From contig JAGNBF010000054.1 in assembly GCA_018004935.1 (NCBI GenBank), forward strand, positions 1 through 49,240: a DNA stretch of 49,240 bases, read 5' to 3'. Every line of letters begins with the position of its first letter. Positions within the stretch are counted from its first letter, which is position 1. Positions 8,814 through 18,157 of this stretch are shown piece after piece. This stretch comes from Chloroflexota bacterium. Lineage in GTDB: Bacteria > Chloroflexota > Anaerolineae > Promineifilales > Promineifilaceae. Under the pieces are notes generated by a model that had not been told where the DNA came from, did no database searches, and worked only from the letters and a program-made list of their open reading frames with translations. A program made the translations under genes and the position numbers.

Positions 8814-9199
8814 CCCCTCTCCCGTTTGGGAGAGGGGCTGGGGGTGAGGGTCAGCGGTTTCATCTTGAAGTAAACCGTCTAGGCAAGATTCTAGCATTGA
8901 CCTCTGGTGTGGTAAAGCACCCTTTCTTGTTTGGGTGTGTGTTACTTTTGTGGGCACGAAGTGGGCACGGTCGGGAGAGCGACCACAGCTATACTGGTAA
9001 CGGGGAACTACTAAGGCTCTCGAGGGCTGAGCTTGTCGAAGCCTCGTGTTACCTTTGCTGTGGCTGGTGTCCTCACCGAGCCATACCGAGCACGGTCAGG
9101 AGACCGGCTCGAGCAACCCCGTAAGTCCTCAATCAGGTTCTTTGGGGTTTCGTGGGGTACGGGCAACCCTTGTGATTGCCTTTTGGCAGGCACAGGGGA
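8814..9199. repeat. Hairpin end of the array and mixed REP-like repeats
   Basis: CCCCTCTCCC-GTTT-GGGAGAGGGG (8814-8837) closes the tandem array and runs into CTGGGGGTGAGGG, the right arm of the parent hairpin. Further on lie a decayed CGGTC..GACC repeat (~8966), GAGCTTGTCGAA (9029-9040) and the palindrome CGGTCAGGAGACCG (9093-9106). The stretch from ~9137 (GGTACGGGCAACCCTTGTG) resembles text at 18330-18360 and 28535-28600. No gene is supported here. Confidence 0.7.
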
Positions 9200-9958
9200 T
9201 CAGGTGTGGAGATGTTGGGCCAGGAAGGCGAATATCTTTTGCCAGCCATCTACCGCCTGTTGTTGTCGGTAGGCGGCACGGTCATAGTAGAAAAAACCAT
9301 GTCCGGCATCTGGGTACATATGGAATTCGTACTCCTTGCCATATTTTTTTAGTTCGGCTTCGTGCTGGGCCACCTGTTGGGGGGTAGGGCTATGATCCTG
9401 TTCGCCGAAAAGGCCAAGAAGAGGGCAGGTCAGATGTTGCGTGTAATCAAGAGGGGCTACGGGGTATTTGTCGTTGAGGTCAGAGGGGGCCATGACGACG
9501 CGGCCGCCCCAACAATCTACCGCGGCCGCAAACCCTGGTATACGGCAGGCCGCCAGGTAAGCGTGGCGCCCCCCGGAGCAAGTACCAAAAACACCTATTT
9601 TGCCATTGCTGTGAGCCTGAGAGCGCAAAAAATGCAACGTTCCGGCTACATCCCCCATTACCTGAGCATCGGCGACACCACCAAAGGCGCGAACTGCGGC
9701 CGCGACATCTTCCGGTGTGCCATGTCCGGCCCGGTAATACAGATTCGGGGAGAGTGCGGCGTATCCATGATAGGCAAATTTACGAGTGGCTTCCCGGTAC
9801 CATTCACCCCAGCCGGGCATGTGATGAACAACAACCATACCGGGAAACGGGCCAGGACCAAGCGGCCGCGCATAATAACCATTGATCGTTTCCCCATTGG
9901 CTCCCACCAGGGCAACCGTTTCCGCTAACATCCCTTCATACTGATTTGTTGTGTACAT
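9200..9958 (-). CDS. Dienelactone hydrolase family protein
   Basis: 252 residues, an alpha/beta hydrolase of the dienelactone hydrolase (carboxymethylenebutenolidase-like) family, cytoplasmic. The nucleophile is the cysteine in GTCSGGRH (C127), with the acid in GEQDHSPTP (D188) and the histidine in DAGHGFF (H220), giving the Cys-Asp-His triad typical of the family. PGMVVVHHMPGWGEW (~39-53) forms the oxyanion-side loop. The ATG at 9958 is preceded by AAAGGA at good spacing. Family members hydrolyse dienelactones or other small esters; the true substrate here is unknown. Four GCGGCCGC sites in 759 bp is an unusually high density. Confidence 0.9.
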   Translation of the reverse strand: MYTTNQYEGMLAETVALVGANGETINGYYARPLGPGPFPGMVVVHHMPGWGEWYREATRKFAYHGYAALSPNLYYRAGHGTPEDVAAAVRAFGGVADAQVMGDVAGTLHFLRSQAHSNGKIGVFGTCSGGRHAYLAACRIPGFAAAVDCWGGRVVMAPSDLNDKYPVAPLDYTQHLTCPLLGLFGEQDHSPTPQQVAQHEAELKKYGKEYEFHMYPDAGHGFFYYDRAAYRQQQAVDGWQKIFAFLAQHLHT

Positions 9959-10040
9959 AACAGATCCTTTGAACGTGAATAGTGGACAATGGACAATGAA
10001 TTGGCTTATCTGGCCCGTAAGCGTTCAGTTTCCTGCCCTC

Positions 10041-11594
10041 TTACCCTTGCCGCCGCACTGAGGCAATCAACTCCTGCTTTAACTGCCACAATTTTGGGGT
10101 TAAGGAAACATGGTAGATATGGGGGTTCAACAACCGTTTAACGCCTACATCCAATCGGGCCAGATCCTGCCGCCGTTGTTCGCGAATTGTTTCCAGAGAG
10201 GGGCATTCATACACCTGGCGGCCATTTTCCAGAATGGGCGTAAGTAATGGCTCGATAGCGGTAACCTCGGCGGGGGCGAGGGTGCGGGACATATGGGCCT
10301 CGCTGGGATGGTGCAAATGGAGGGGGGTCATCTGGCGCGGATCTTCGTCATCCAGGCTGAGAAGATCGGCGGTGGCCAGACCACGCTGATCATAGATGCG
10401 CCAGGCTTGTTTTGCCCCTGGATTAGGGGTTTTGATGGGATTCTCTGATATTTTAATCGCCGGTTGCCAGGTGCCCTGGTTATTTTGTGTAGCTACCAGC
10501 TTGTACACCCCATCGAGCGCCGAATCTCCGGCTGAGGTAATCAGATTTGTACCTACGCCATATACCAGCCGTTTACTCACACTTTCAGGGTCTAGACCAT
10601 AACGCGGTGCTTCTTCCTGAATTTGGGCCAGAATTTGGAGCATGGTCATCTCATCTAACTGGTTGGAGAGAACGATGATGGTGTCTGGGAAACCCGCATC
10701 ATTGAGCCGTGCGGCCGCTTGCACCGAGAGGTAAGCCAGGTCGCCTGAATCTAGCCGAATACCGATGGGTTTGTACCCTTTACGGCGTATTTCTGTAAAC
10801 ACGGTAATGGCGTTAGGAATGCCACTTTCCAATGTGTTAATGGTGTCTACCAAGAGGAGACAATCGTCAGGATAAACATCCGCATAAGCGCGGAAGGCGT
10901 CTAGTTCAGTTTGCCCAATGGAGAGGAAGAGCTGGATGAGGCTATGAGCATGGGTACCTTTGGGGGTAACGCCCATCACTTGCGAGAGGCCCACATTGGA
11001 GGTGAATTGTGCTCCACCGATGAGGGCGGCCCGTGCTCCGGCATTTACGCCTCGTTCGTGGCCGCGCCTCATGCCAAACTCCATGAGCAATTGTCCCCGG
11101 CCTGCCTGGCTGAGTCGGGCGGCCCGGGTGGCGATGAGCGTGGGGTAGTTCAAGAGATTCAGCAGAGGCGTTTCCAGAATTTGGGCCATGGCTACTGGCC
11201 CCTGTACGACGGTCATTGGTACATTGGGATGCACGACGCGCCCTTCGGGGATAGCCCGCAGGCTGATGCTTTCAAAATGACCATGAGTGCGCAACCAGTC
11301 CAGAAAATCATCGGCGAAGAGACGTTCGCCTGCCTGCCCGGTTTGCTGGCGCAGAAAGGCGATGTCGCTTTCATTGAAGCGGGCTTGATGCATCCAATCT
11401 AATAACCACTCTAACCCGGCACTGATGCAATAACCGGCTTTGTGAGAGCCATAATCTGGGTAGCTACGGAAGAAATGGTCAAATTGAGCCGGTGTTTCAT
11501 GTAGACCCATTCGGAAATAGAGATGGGCCATGGTGAACTGGTACATATCGGTGAATAGAATGCCTTCGGCGATAGCTTGTTGTGCGGGTGTCAT
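10041..11594 (-). CDS. pncB: Nicotinate phosphoribosyltransferase
   Basis: 517 residues, close to the longer (PncB2-like) form. It makes nicotinate mononucleotide from nicotinate and PRPP with ATP hydrolysis in NAD salvage. Family features include [14 protein letters not shown] (14-27), a GMRRGHERG segment for PRPP/nicotinate binding, [11 protein letters not shown] with the phosphorylated-histidine region, [12 protein letters not shown], and [11 protein letters not shown] near the phosphate site. The ATG at 11594 is preceded by AGAGGAATA. It may be expressed with the dienelactone hydrolase gene ~80 bp downstream, but the two have no evident metabolic link. Confidence 0.93.
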   Translation of the reverse strand: MTPAQQAIAEGILFTDMYQFTMAHLYFRMGLHETPAQFDHFFRSYPDYGSHKAGYCISAGLEWLLDWMHQARFNESDIAFLRQQTGQAGERLFADDFLDWLRTHGHFESISLRAIPEGRVVHPNVPMTVVQGPVAMAQILETPLLNLLNYPTLIATRAARLSQAGRGQLLMEFGMRRGHERGVNAGARAALIGGAQFTSNVGLSQVMGVTPKGTHAHSLIQLFLSIGQTELDAFRAYADVYPDDCLLLVDTINTLESGIPNAITVFTEIRRKGYKPIGIRLDSGDLAYLSVQAAARLNDAGFPDTIIVLSNQLDEMTMLQILAQIQEEAPRYGLDPESVSKRLVYGVGTNLITSAGDSALDGVYKLVATQNNQGTWQPAIKISENPIKTPNPGAKQAWRIYDQRGLATADLLSLDDEDPRQMTPLHLHHPSEAHMSRTLAPAEVTAIEPLLTPILENGRQVYECPSLETIREQRRQDLARLDVGVKRLLNPHIYHVSLTPKLWQLKQELIASVRRQG

Positions 11595-11989
11595 AGGCTG
11601 ATATTCCTCTGGTGCAGAATTTTATGAAAAACGATTGGATAGTGGCAAAGGGCATAATTGGTTTAGCAAAGTGATAGGTAGTCGCTTGGTGGATGGGGGT
11701 ACAACGGCCGAGGTGGGGTTTTTGTTATCACTGGAATGTATGGAGATGGTTTGCCAGTTCATAGAGGTGTATGGATTATTCGTTTTGGCGTGATTGGCTG
11801 TGGGGAGTGGGATGTTGATGAGGAATTGTAACCTAAAATTGGGGAAAGCTCATGAATGGGGAGTGGGGAATGGGGAATGGGAAACTGTTTACCATTCACC
11901 ATTGTATCTATACAGGTGGTGTATGGCTCTGCCGGAGTTTGTCGAAGGGGGAGTCGGGTTTTGGCAAGCTCAGCGCTCGCGGGTGTGTA
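11595..11989. other. Intergenic DNA with decayed repeats
   Basis: Divergent-promoter region between pncB (-) and the EamA gene (+). It contains low-complexity GGGGAGTGGGGAATGGGGAATGGGAAA (about 11857-11883) and a fragment related to the repeat at 6228-6310 in opposite orientation (TACAGGTGGTGTATGGCTCTG, ~11913 on). No gene or clear promoter could be assigned; the complete MITE-like element starts at 11990. Confidence 0.55.
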
Positions 11990-12259
11990 TATACTTACCA
12001 CGGTCATAAAGTGACATTTTGTGGGCAGTAATAGCTTGGGTAGGTTAGGCTGAAGACCCATCCCCCAACGATCCCAGAGAGAAGGGAAGAAACCTACCGG
12101 CGCGGTTTGGGGGCGGACGCCCCCAAACCGCGCCAGAAATAGTTCCCCGCCCCTGGGGGCGGGGTTAGGGGTGGGGGTGGCCTCGGATAAACCTGACGCG
12201 GCGATAAAGCGACACGGCGACACGGCAGGAAAATGTCACATTATGCCCTTGGCAGTATA
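11990..12259 (+). mobile_element. MITE-like element, complete copy A (~270 bp)
   Basis: Ends are imperfect ~30-bp terminal inverted repeats: left TATACTTACCACGG..CATAAAGTGACATTTT (to 12020), right AAAATGTCACATTATGCCC..GGCAGTATA (from 12230). The interior has the GGCGCGGTTTGGGGG hairpin (about 12100-12136) and the G-quadruplex-like GGGGG-C-GGGG-TTA-GGGG-T-GGGGG (12155-12177). There is no room for a transposase, so any movement would be in trans. It ends 36 bp before the EamA start codon and may supply upstream regulatory sequence. Confidence 0.8.
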
Positions 12260-12295
12260 GTTACTCACCATTTACCATTCATCACAAAGGAACCT

Positions 12296-13213
12296 ATGAC
12301 ACAACCTATCAGTTTATCGGCTGTTCGCGGCCGCGTGCCGTTCCATGCTTACCTGGCGTTGCTTTTGGCGATTGTATGCCTGGGCTTTTCTGGGTTATTT
12401 ATCCGTTGGGCCAACGCGCCAGGCAGTGTATCGGCTTTTTACCGCATGGGCGTAGGTTCGGCGGTGATGGTTTTGCCCTTTTTATTCCGTTTTCGGCAAA
12501 GAGTAACAGAAATTGGGGAACTGCCGCGCCGAGAAATTGGTGTAGCCATCTTAGGCGGGCTGTTTTTTGCGGGCGATCTTTTTCTGTGGACCACCGGTGT
12601 GATGCTTAGTGGGGTGACAGTTCCTACCTTGTTGGGGAATACGGCCCCTTTGTGGGTGGGATTGGGGGCACTGTTTTTGTTTCGGGAGAAGCTAAAACGG
12701 AGCTTCTGGTGGGGGGTATTGCTGGCATTGCTGGGTGTGTTGTTGATTGTGGGATTGCCAGAGGAGTTTTCGGCGGAATTTCAGTGGGGGAGTCTGCTTT
12801 CACTGGTGGCCGGGGGGTTTTATGCGGGGTATATTTTGGCGGCCGCACGCGGCCGCAGACGCCTCGATTCCCTTAGTTTTTACTGGCTTTCCACCAGTAG
12901 TAGCGCCATCATCTTACTCCTGGTTGTTCTTTTGTCGGGTGAATCTCTGCTGGGTTATTCACCGGTCACTTACTGGCACTTTTTAGGTATGGGGGTGATC
13001 TCGCAGGCCATCGGTTATCTGGCGATTAATCATGCGCTTGGTCATTTGCCTGCATCCCTCGTTTCGCCCGCCTTGTTGGGCCAACCGGTGATGACGGCCA
13101 TTCTCTCCGCCTGGCTGTTGGGAGAGCGTTTTACCGGGGGGCAATTGTTTGGTGGGTTGGCGGTATTGGGAGGGGTGTATGTGGTGCATCGTGGGGCAGG
13201 GAGTGGTAAGTGA
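12296..13213 (+). CDS. EamA/DMT-family transporter
   Basis: 305 residues with about ten hydrophobic helices in two EamA repeats, the drug/metabolite transporter superfamily layout. Marker segments are LGFSGLFIRWANAPGS, ATGVMLSGVTVPTLLGNTAPLWVG in repeat one and LAINHALGHLPASLVSPALLGQPVMTAILSAWLLGE in repeat two, a common EamA end. The start at ATG 12296 (MTQPISL) is chosen over an upstream in-frame ATG at 12233 because AAAGGAACC lies just before it and the upstream extension is encoded by the right end of a MITE-like repeat. Substrate unknown; relatives export amino acids or other metabolites. Three GCGGCCGC sites. Confidence 0.88.
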   Translation: MTQPISLSAVRGRVPFHAYLALLLAIVCLGFSGLFIRWANAPGSVSAFYRMGVGSAVMVLPFLFRFRQRVTEIGELPRREIGVAILGGLFFAGDLFLWTTGVMLSGVTVPTLLGNTAPLWVGLGALFLFREKLKRSFWWGVLLALLGVLLIVGLPEEFSAEFQWGSLLSLVAGGFYAGYILAAARGRRRLDSLSFYWLSTSSSAIILLLVVLLSGESLLGYSPVTYWHFLGMGVISQAIGYLAINHALGHLPASLVSPALLGQPVMTAILSAWLLGERFTGGQLFGGLAVLGGVYVVHRGAGSGK

Positions 13214-13277
13214 AGGATACCTGACGCGGCGACAAAGTGAAGGCGACAGGCTTAGTAAGCGTCTAAAAATAACCTGG

Positions 13278-13303
13278 GTGGCGCGGTCTCCTGACCGCGC
13301 CAC
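13278..13303. terminator. Hairpin between convergent genes, CGGTCTCCTGACCG family
   Basis: A perfect 11-bp stem, GTGGCGCGGTC / GACCGCGCCAC with a TCCT loop, sits between the convergent EamA and panC genes. It could stop transcription from either side, although no U tract follows. Its core CGGTCTCCTGACCG recurs at 9093-9106, 14487-14500 and 18413-18426, so it is also a dispersed repeat. Confidence 0.5.
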
Positions 13304-13327
13304 AACAAATGTTTGCCTTTGACAAGC

Positions 13328-14218
13328 TCAGGCGACAGGCTTCGTAGTTGCCTGTTGCCCGATAACTGCCTGATAACTCTCTTTTCCCAGGACCAGATTA
13401 TCAATAAGCCGGGTTTTGCCAAAGAAGACCGCCAATGAGGTCAGAGCCGGGCGATCCAGGGTGGTTAATTCTGCTAAGGTTTGTGCATCGGCAATGCTGA
13501 CGTAATCGAGGCGGGCCAATGGCTCCTGGGCGATTGTTTCTTTAATGGTTTGGCGTAAGCGGTCGGCATTGCGCTCTCCGGCGCGGAAGAGGTATTCGGT
13601 TTTGAGTAAGGCGCGATGAAGGATGGGCGCGGCCGCACGTTCTGCCGGTGTTAAATATTTGTTGCGTGAACTCAGGGCCAGCCCATCCGCTTCTCGTACC
13701 GTCGGGCCAATGATAATCTTCAGGTTAAAGTTCAAATCCTGAACCATACGCTGAATGACAATCGTTTGTTGGGCGTCTTTTTGCCCAAAATAAGCCCGGT
13801 GGGGTTGAAAAATGTTGAATAGTTTAGCGACCACCGTAGCAACCCCACGAAAATGGGTGGGGCGTGAGGCTCCTTCCAGCCGTTTTGTCACCTCATCCAC
13901 GGTGACGTAGGTTTGGAAAGTGGGGGGGTAAATGGTCTGGGTTTCCGGAATAAAAACCAGGTCTACCTGTTCGGCACGAAGCAAAGCCAGGTCGCGCTCC
14001 AGGTCACGCGGATAAGTGGAGAGGTCTTCGGTGGGGGCAAACTGGGCCGGGTTGACAAAAATCGAGACAGCGACGCGATCATTTTCGGCCCGGGCCTGGC
14101 GTACCAAAGAGAGATGACCTTCATGGAGATACCCCATTGTGGGCACGAGACCCCAACGCAGAGATGGGTCTTGCCAACGTTGGGAACGAACTTCGGAAAT
14201 AGCGGGGGTGGTTTTCAT
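13328..14218 (-). CDS. panC: Pantoate--beta-alanine ligase (pantothenate synthetase)
   Basis: 296 residues. Joins pantoate and beta-alanine using ATP to make pantothenate for coenzyme A, in the cytoplasm. Class-I synthetase-like motifs are clear: VPTMGYLHEGHLSLVR (25-40, HxGH nucleotide binding), FVNPAQFAPTEDLSTYPRD, HFRGVATVVAKLFNI, YFGQKDAQQ, and GPTVREADGLALSSRN. The start at 14218 (MKTTPAIS) is preferred to an in-frame ATG at 14302 because family members begin near here and AGAGG lies 7-8 bases upstream. panE lies upstream on the same strand, so two pantothenate-pathway steps are adjacent; panB and panD are not in the window. Confidence 0.95.
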   Translation of the reverse strand: MKTTPAISEVRSQRWQDPSLRWGLVPTMGYLHEGHLSLVRQARAENDRVAVSIFVNPAQFAPTEDLSTYPRDLERDLALLRAEQVDLVFIPETQTIYPPTFQTYVTVDEVTKRLEGASRPTHFRGVATVVAKLFNIFQPHRAYFGQKDAQQTIVIQRMVQDLNFNLKIIIGPTVREADGLALSSRNKYLTPAERAAAPILHRALLKTEYLFRAGERNADRLRQTIKETIAQEPLARLDYVSIADAQTLAELTTLDRPALTSLAVFFGKTRLIDNLVLGKESYQAVIGQQATTKPVA

Positions 14219-14363
14219 GGGTGAGCCTCTGGGAATGTGTTGGAACCGAGAAAGGGTTAGTGGTGAATAAAGGGGGAATGGTAAATGCCAGAAAATGGTC
14301 AAGGGAAGGGAAGCGTTCAGTGCCTCTGGAGAAACCAGTTATTTTTAGACGCTCACTTAGGAT

Positions 14364-14444
14364 TTGAGTTTAGAGTTCAGAGCGAGAGCTAGAGGGTTTT
14401 CCAGAGTAATTCCCTCTAGCTCTCTCCTCTAGCTCTAAACTCAA
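14364..14444 (-). mobile_element. 81-bp palindromic element, copy A
   Basis: Ends are TTGAGTTTAGAG and CTCTAAACTCAA. The reverse complement matches 48384-48464 with the same length (81 bp) and only about three differences. It sits in the panE-panC gap. The interior is itself imperfectly palindromic (GCTAGAGG / CCCTCTAGC). No coding capacity. Confidence 0.85.
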
Positions 14445-14562
14445 GTCAGGAATGTGAACTAAATAACTTGTTCGCTGGGAGTGGCACGGTCAGGAGACCG
14501 GCCACAGTAAATGTTCAAATTATTTAATCGTCAATCCTTAATGATTTGCTGTGCCTGAGCAA

Positions 14563-15510
14563 TCACGTGAGTTTTATGCTCAGCAGATGCGCTAACTCCT
14601 GAACGGTCTGCGGCCGCGCTCCGGCCTGGATGAGGTGGTAAAGGTGGGCGTTAAGGGGAGTGATGAGGTGGTGGCTGTGCCCATAACGCAAGATGGCCCC
14701 AGTAATGGCCTCAATTTCCGTGGGCGCACCGCGCAGAACATCTTGAAGCATTGAGGAATAGTTCTGGGCGGTAGTTCGGGCTACTTCCAGGGTTCGGGCT
14801 ACGGGGTCCGGGTAAGGTAGTAAGATTCCTTGAGCCTGGGCTACCTGAGCCGCTTCTAATACGACACGTTCTAATAATAACCGGGCAGTAGGATTTTCGG
14901 CCAGAAAGCCGTTGGGTTGGCGGAGTAGGGCTGTCAGGGGATTGATGCCCGCATTGACGATAAGTTTACCCCAGACCAGGCTTTCTAAATGGGGGAGCAA
15001 TTGGGTTTCCATGCCTGCCAGATTAAACAGGTGGGCCAGCGGCCGCAACCGGGCATCATCTTGCAGGTAGGTGAGTCCATTGCCCGTGTGTTGCACGATG
15101 CCTGGTTGGAGAATGACCGCACTCTGGGCCGTACTGCCTGCCAATACCCGTTCCGGGCCGAGCGTTTGGGCCAGGGTTTCTCTATTACCCAGGCCATTTT
15201 GTAGGGTGAGCGCAAAGCCATGGGGTAAGAGGATGGAGGGAAGGAGCGCGGCCGCGGTTGCCGTTTGCCCGCTTTTTACCAGCACCAGGGCTACATTTGC
15301 TCGCGGGAGCGTTTCTTGAGGCGAGAAAATGGGGATGGGCCATGTTTGCTGACCCCCTATGGCTGGTATGGGAATGAGGGTCAGCCCATCAGCACGGATA
15401 GCGGCGATTTGTTCCGGCCACTGTCCAACCAGGAACAGTTCAACCAAACCCGCCAGCCGGGTGGCCCACAGACAGCCCATCGCACCGATACCGATGATGC
15501 CGATTTTCAT
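14563..15510 (-). CDS. panE: 2-dehydropantoate 2-reductase (ketopantoate reductase)
   Basis: 315 residues. Reduces ketopantoate to pantoate with NADPH. The N-terminus is a Rossmann fold with MKIGIIGIGAMGCLWA (GxGxxG, 7-12); LVKSGQT (~97-103) and LQNGLGN (~119-125) form the cofactor/substrate site, and WGKLIVNAGINPLTAL carries the catalytic lysine region. RGAPTEIEAITGAI is the conserved C-terminal helix. The start at MKIG (15510) is taken because the longer reading from 15540 would overlap the upstream glycosyltransferase and push the Rossmann motif out of place. It is 16 bp from the upstream gene and probably co-transcribed with it. Three GCGGCCGC sites. Confidence 0.93.
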   Translation of the reverse strand: MKIGIIGIGAMGCLWATRLAGLVELFLVGQWPEQIAAIRADGLTLIPIPAIGGQQTWPIPIFSPQETLPRANVALVLVKSGQTATAAALLPSILLPHGFALTLQNGLGNRETLAQTLGPERVLAGSTAQSAVILQPGIVQHTGNGLTYLQDDARLRPLAHLFNLAGMETQLLPHLESLVWGKLIVNAGINPLTALLRQPNGFLAENPTARLLLERVVLEAAQVAQAQGILLPYPDPVARTLEVARTTAQNYSSMLQDVLRGAPTEIEAITGAILRYGHSHHLITPLNAHLYHLIQAGARPQTVQELAHLLSIKLT

Positions 15511-15526
15511 GGGGAAAAGTGAACAG

Positions 15527-17113
15527 TTACCACGCGCCATGCCCTTGGAAAACGGCGGGAATGGTTTTGAGGAGGATATGGCAATCAGTCAGCAGACTAT
15601 AATGCTCAATGTACTCTAATTCCAGGCGCACCCGGTCGTTGAGTGAGAGCGCTCCTCGGCCATTGATCTGCATGGGGCCGGTGATGCCGGGGCGTACGGC
15701 CAGCCGCCGTCTTTGCCAATCGTTGTAGCGGGCAACAATGCGGGCTTCTTCAGGACGTGGCCCCACCAGACTCATATCTCCTTTGAGGACATTCCAGAAC
15801 TGGGGGATTTCGTCCAGACTCCAGCGACGTAGGAAACGGCCCAGGCGGGTGACACGAGGATCATCTTTGATTTTAAAAGCGGGTTCGGTTAAGGTGTCCA
15901 GGTCAATCAACTGATCTAGTGCTTCTTCTGCGTTGGGGTGCATGGAACGAAATTTGACCACAGTAAACGGTTTGCCATCCTGGCCGATGCGTTGTTGGCG
16001 AAAGAAGACTGGGCCGCCTTCCACCACACGAATGATCAGGGCGATCAGGAGCATGAGGGGCAGGCTGAGAAGAAAGAGGCATCCTCCCAGGGTGATGTCT
16101 AGAAGGCGTTTAAAGAAGCGATGGTGCCCACTGAGGATGGGTTTTTGTTGGCGGGCCTGCGGCCGCAAGGCTACCGTACCATAGCCATAACTGTATGCCA
16201 GAGCGACGGCCCGCAAAAATAACAGGGGCAGGGCAATCAATAAGACGGGGGCATCTCGTTGGGCCGTTTTGTGCAGAAAAGGGAGACAACTGAGGATAAA
16301 AGCGGTGAGCCAGCCCGCCCACCCAATAGTCAATGGTTGCCACAGCAGGGGAGCCAAAAGCACAAAGGGTAAGAGTAGGGTTAACCCCATCTGTACTTTG
16401 AGCAATTGGGGGGTGCGCGAATCGCTCACCAGGCGTTCCGGGTGGCGGTGCATGAGCATGGCTTTCCACTTGCCGATGGCAAATTTGCGCCAGAAATAGC
16501 GTGTGGCTGAGGTGAGGTGGCGATGATAGACGCGAGCATCGGGGGCAAAGACCATTTTGTACCCTTTGGCGGCCAGACGGAAGGAGAAATCCTGGTCTTC
16601 GACTTCAGGCAGGGAGCGATCAAAACCGCCATTTTCGAGAAAAATATCACGGCGATACGCGGCCGCGTAGGTGTCAATAAAATTTATTTGTGGCTCGCGG
16701 CGCATACGGTCATACCGTTCTTCCACTTCCACCTGGGTGAAGCGGGCCACCAGCTCTTTCTGCCGGGAGAGATAAGCCCCCTTAACCCCCACCACATCAG
16801 GGTCGTCCTGAAAGGGACGAGTCATACACTCAATCCAATCCTGGCGGGGTTCACAGTCGGCATCGGTAAAAAGAATAATTTCGCCATGGGCGGCTTCGGC
16901 TCCGGCATTACGGACGCCAGATTTGCCTAATTTGGCCGGGGTTAGGACCGTGACCCCACTGGCTCGGGCACAAGCGACGGTATCATCGGTTGAAGCATCA
17001 TCCACAACGATAATCTCGACATGAGTGCTGGGAACGGTCTGGTTTTGTAGGGCTTGCACACAGGCGGTGATGGTCTGAGCCGCATTGTAGGCGGGAATTA
17101 CAACAGAGTACAT
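15527..17113 (-). CDS. GT2 glycosyltransferase fused to phosphoglycosyl transferase
   Basis: 528 residues with two catalytic units. Residues 1-~230 are a GT-A family-2 glycosyltransferase: [26 protein letters not shown] (metal-binding DxD-like), and [15 protein letters not shown] (catalytic base region). Hydrophobic helices occupy ~245-320. Residues ~332-528 are a bacterial sugar transferase (WcaJ/monotopic PGT): [51 protein letters not shown] (catalytic Asp-Glu pair) and SLVGPRPE. PGTs start polysaccharide assembly by placing sugar-1-P on undecaprenyl phosphate; fusion to a GT2 suggests one protein adds the first and second sugars, or acts at both ends of assembly. It lies 9 bp after the flippase-like gene. 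Confidence 0.9.
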   Translation of the reverse strand: MYSVVIPAYNAAQTITACVQALQNQTVPSTHVEIIVVDDASTDDTVACARASGVTVLTPAKLGKSGVRNAGAEAAHGEIILFTDADCEPRQDWIECMTRPFQDDPDVVGVKGAYLSRQKELVARFTQVEVEERYDRMRREPQINFIDTYAAAYRRDIFLENGGFDRSLPEVEDQDFSFRLAAKGYKMVFAPDARVYHRHLTSATRYFWRKFAIGKWKAMLMHRHPERLVSDSRTPQLLKVQMGLTLLLPFVLLAPLLWQPLTIGWAGWLTAFILSCLPFLHKTAQRDAPVLLIALPLLFLRAVALAYSYGYGTVALRPQARQQKPILSGHHRFFKRLLDITLGGCLFLLSLPLMLLIALIIRVVEGGPVFFRQQRIGQDGKPFTVVKFRSMHPNAEEALDQLIDLDTLTEPAFKIKDDPRVTRLGRFLRRWSLDEIPQFWNVLKGDMSLVGPRPEEARIVARYNDWQRRRLAVRPGITGPMQINGRGALSLNDRVRLELEYIEHYSLLTDCHILLKTIPAVFQGHGAW

Positions 17114-17122
17114 AGTTAGAAT

Positions 17123-18157
17123 TTATTCCCCCGGCGCGTGGGCCGGTGCGTGTGAGGTGGTGTGCATGGTGGAAGAGAGGCTCCCTAACACGACTTGGGG
17201 CACCACCAGGGCCATATGCCAGAGGAAGGCAAAGGTGAGTGCGGCCGCGTCATTGGCTACACCCATCTGTTGAAGTAAAAACACGGTTACCCCTTCAAAC
17301 ACGCCTACTTTAAACGGAGTGGAAGGGGGCACTGAGCCAACGGTTAATAAAACATGCAGTAAAACAGCTTCGCCCAGCCCCAAGGAGAGGTGAACGGCAG
17401 GAAAGAGAACCAGAGGGGTGAAGATGGCTAGTACGGCCAAAATACCGGTCAGGCCGATGAGGCGCAGATTGGTTTTTTGGTAACGTAAGGCATCTAAACC
17501 GCCTAGACCCGTCACGAGCCATTGGTGTAGACGCTGTGCCAGGGCTGAAGGCAAAAAGCGACCGATTTTCTGGTTAAGATAGATGAGCCACTCCCCCTGA
17601 TAAGCCAATAAGTAGAGACCGGCGAGTGAGAGCAGGGTCGCGGCCGCGATGAGCCAGGGTGATCCACCCATAAAAGCCGGTAACAGGGGAAGCACCACCA
17701 GCAATGAGACCCCCAGGGCGGCTACATCTAACGTCTTTTCTACCACAATTGTGCCCAGCGTGCGCGATGCTCCTACATGTGTCCAGCGTTCCAACCGCAC
17801 TAATCGGGCGACATCCCCCAGCCGGAAAGGCAAAATCAGGTTGAGTAACTGCCCAAAGGTGAGAGACCAGAAAACATCCAGGTAAGCGGGGATAATGCCA
17901 GGGGGGTGGAAAGTTAGCCGCCAACGTACGGCTCGGATAACAATCGTCAATACCACCAGGATAACACTGAGTAAAACATAGAACGGGCGAATGGTGGTAA
18001 AGGTGCGACGAACTTCAGCCAGGGGAATGTCACGAGCGACATACCAGAGAACCAGGCCACCCAAGCCGATGCCCAGGAGCAGACGCACCCAGTACCAGAC
18101 GGTGCGGGTGGGTAACGGGGGTAGTTCAGGAATGGATTTTTGACCTTCAGCCATCAT
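17123..18157 (-). CDS. Flippase-like integral membrane protein (LPG synthase TM family)
   Basis: 344 residues, about eight to nine membrane helices, of the UPF0104 / lysylphosphatidylglycerol synthase transmembrane-region family. Characteristic stretches are VRAVRWRLTF near the second helix, FWSLTFGQLLNLILPFRLGDVARLVRLER and GTIVVEKTLDVAALG, then SVPPSTPFKVGVFEGVTVFLLQQ near the C-terminus. Members without the C-terminal aminoacyltransferase domain are often found in glycolipid and polysaccharide loci and are proposed lipid or glycolipid flippases. The ATG at 18157 has no strong ribosome site; the second ATG at 18154 is equivalent. Context with the adjacent GT2-PGT fusion favours a role in undecaprenyl-linked sugar handling. 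Confidence 0.82.
   Translation of the reverse strand: MMAEGQKSIPELPPLPTRTVWYWVRLLLGIGLGGLVLWYVARDIPLAEVRRTFTTIRPFYVLLSVILVVLTIVIRAVRWRLTFHPPGIIPAYLDVFWSLTFGQLLNLILPFRLGDVARLVRLERWTHVGASRTLGTIVVEKTLDVAALGVSLLVVLPLLPAFMGGSPWLIAAATLLSLAGLYLLAYQGEWLIYLNQKIGRFLPSALAQRLHQWLVTGLGGLDALRYQKTNLRLIGLTGILAVLAIFTPLVLFPAVHLSLGLGEAVLLHVLLTVGSVPPSTPFKVGVFEGVTVFLLQQMGVANDAAALTFAFLWHMALVVPQVVLGSLSSTMHTTSHAPAHAPGE

Noticed and set aside
8736-8957. 73-residue ORF at the right end of the satellite
   Set aside because: Mostly translated repeat DNA; the 41-bp unit shifts frame, so open stretches are chance.
12233-12295. Longer N-terminus for the EamA transporter
   Set aside because: The extension is translated from the MITE-like element's right end; a good ribosome site precedes the inner ATG at 12296.
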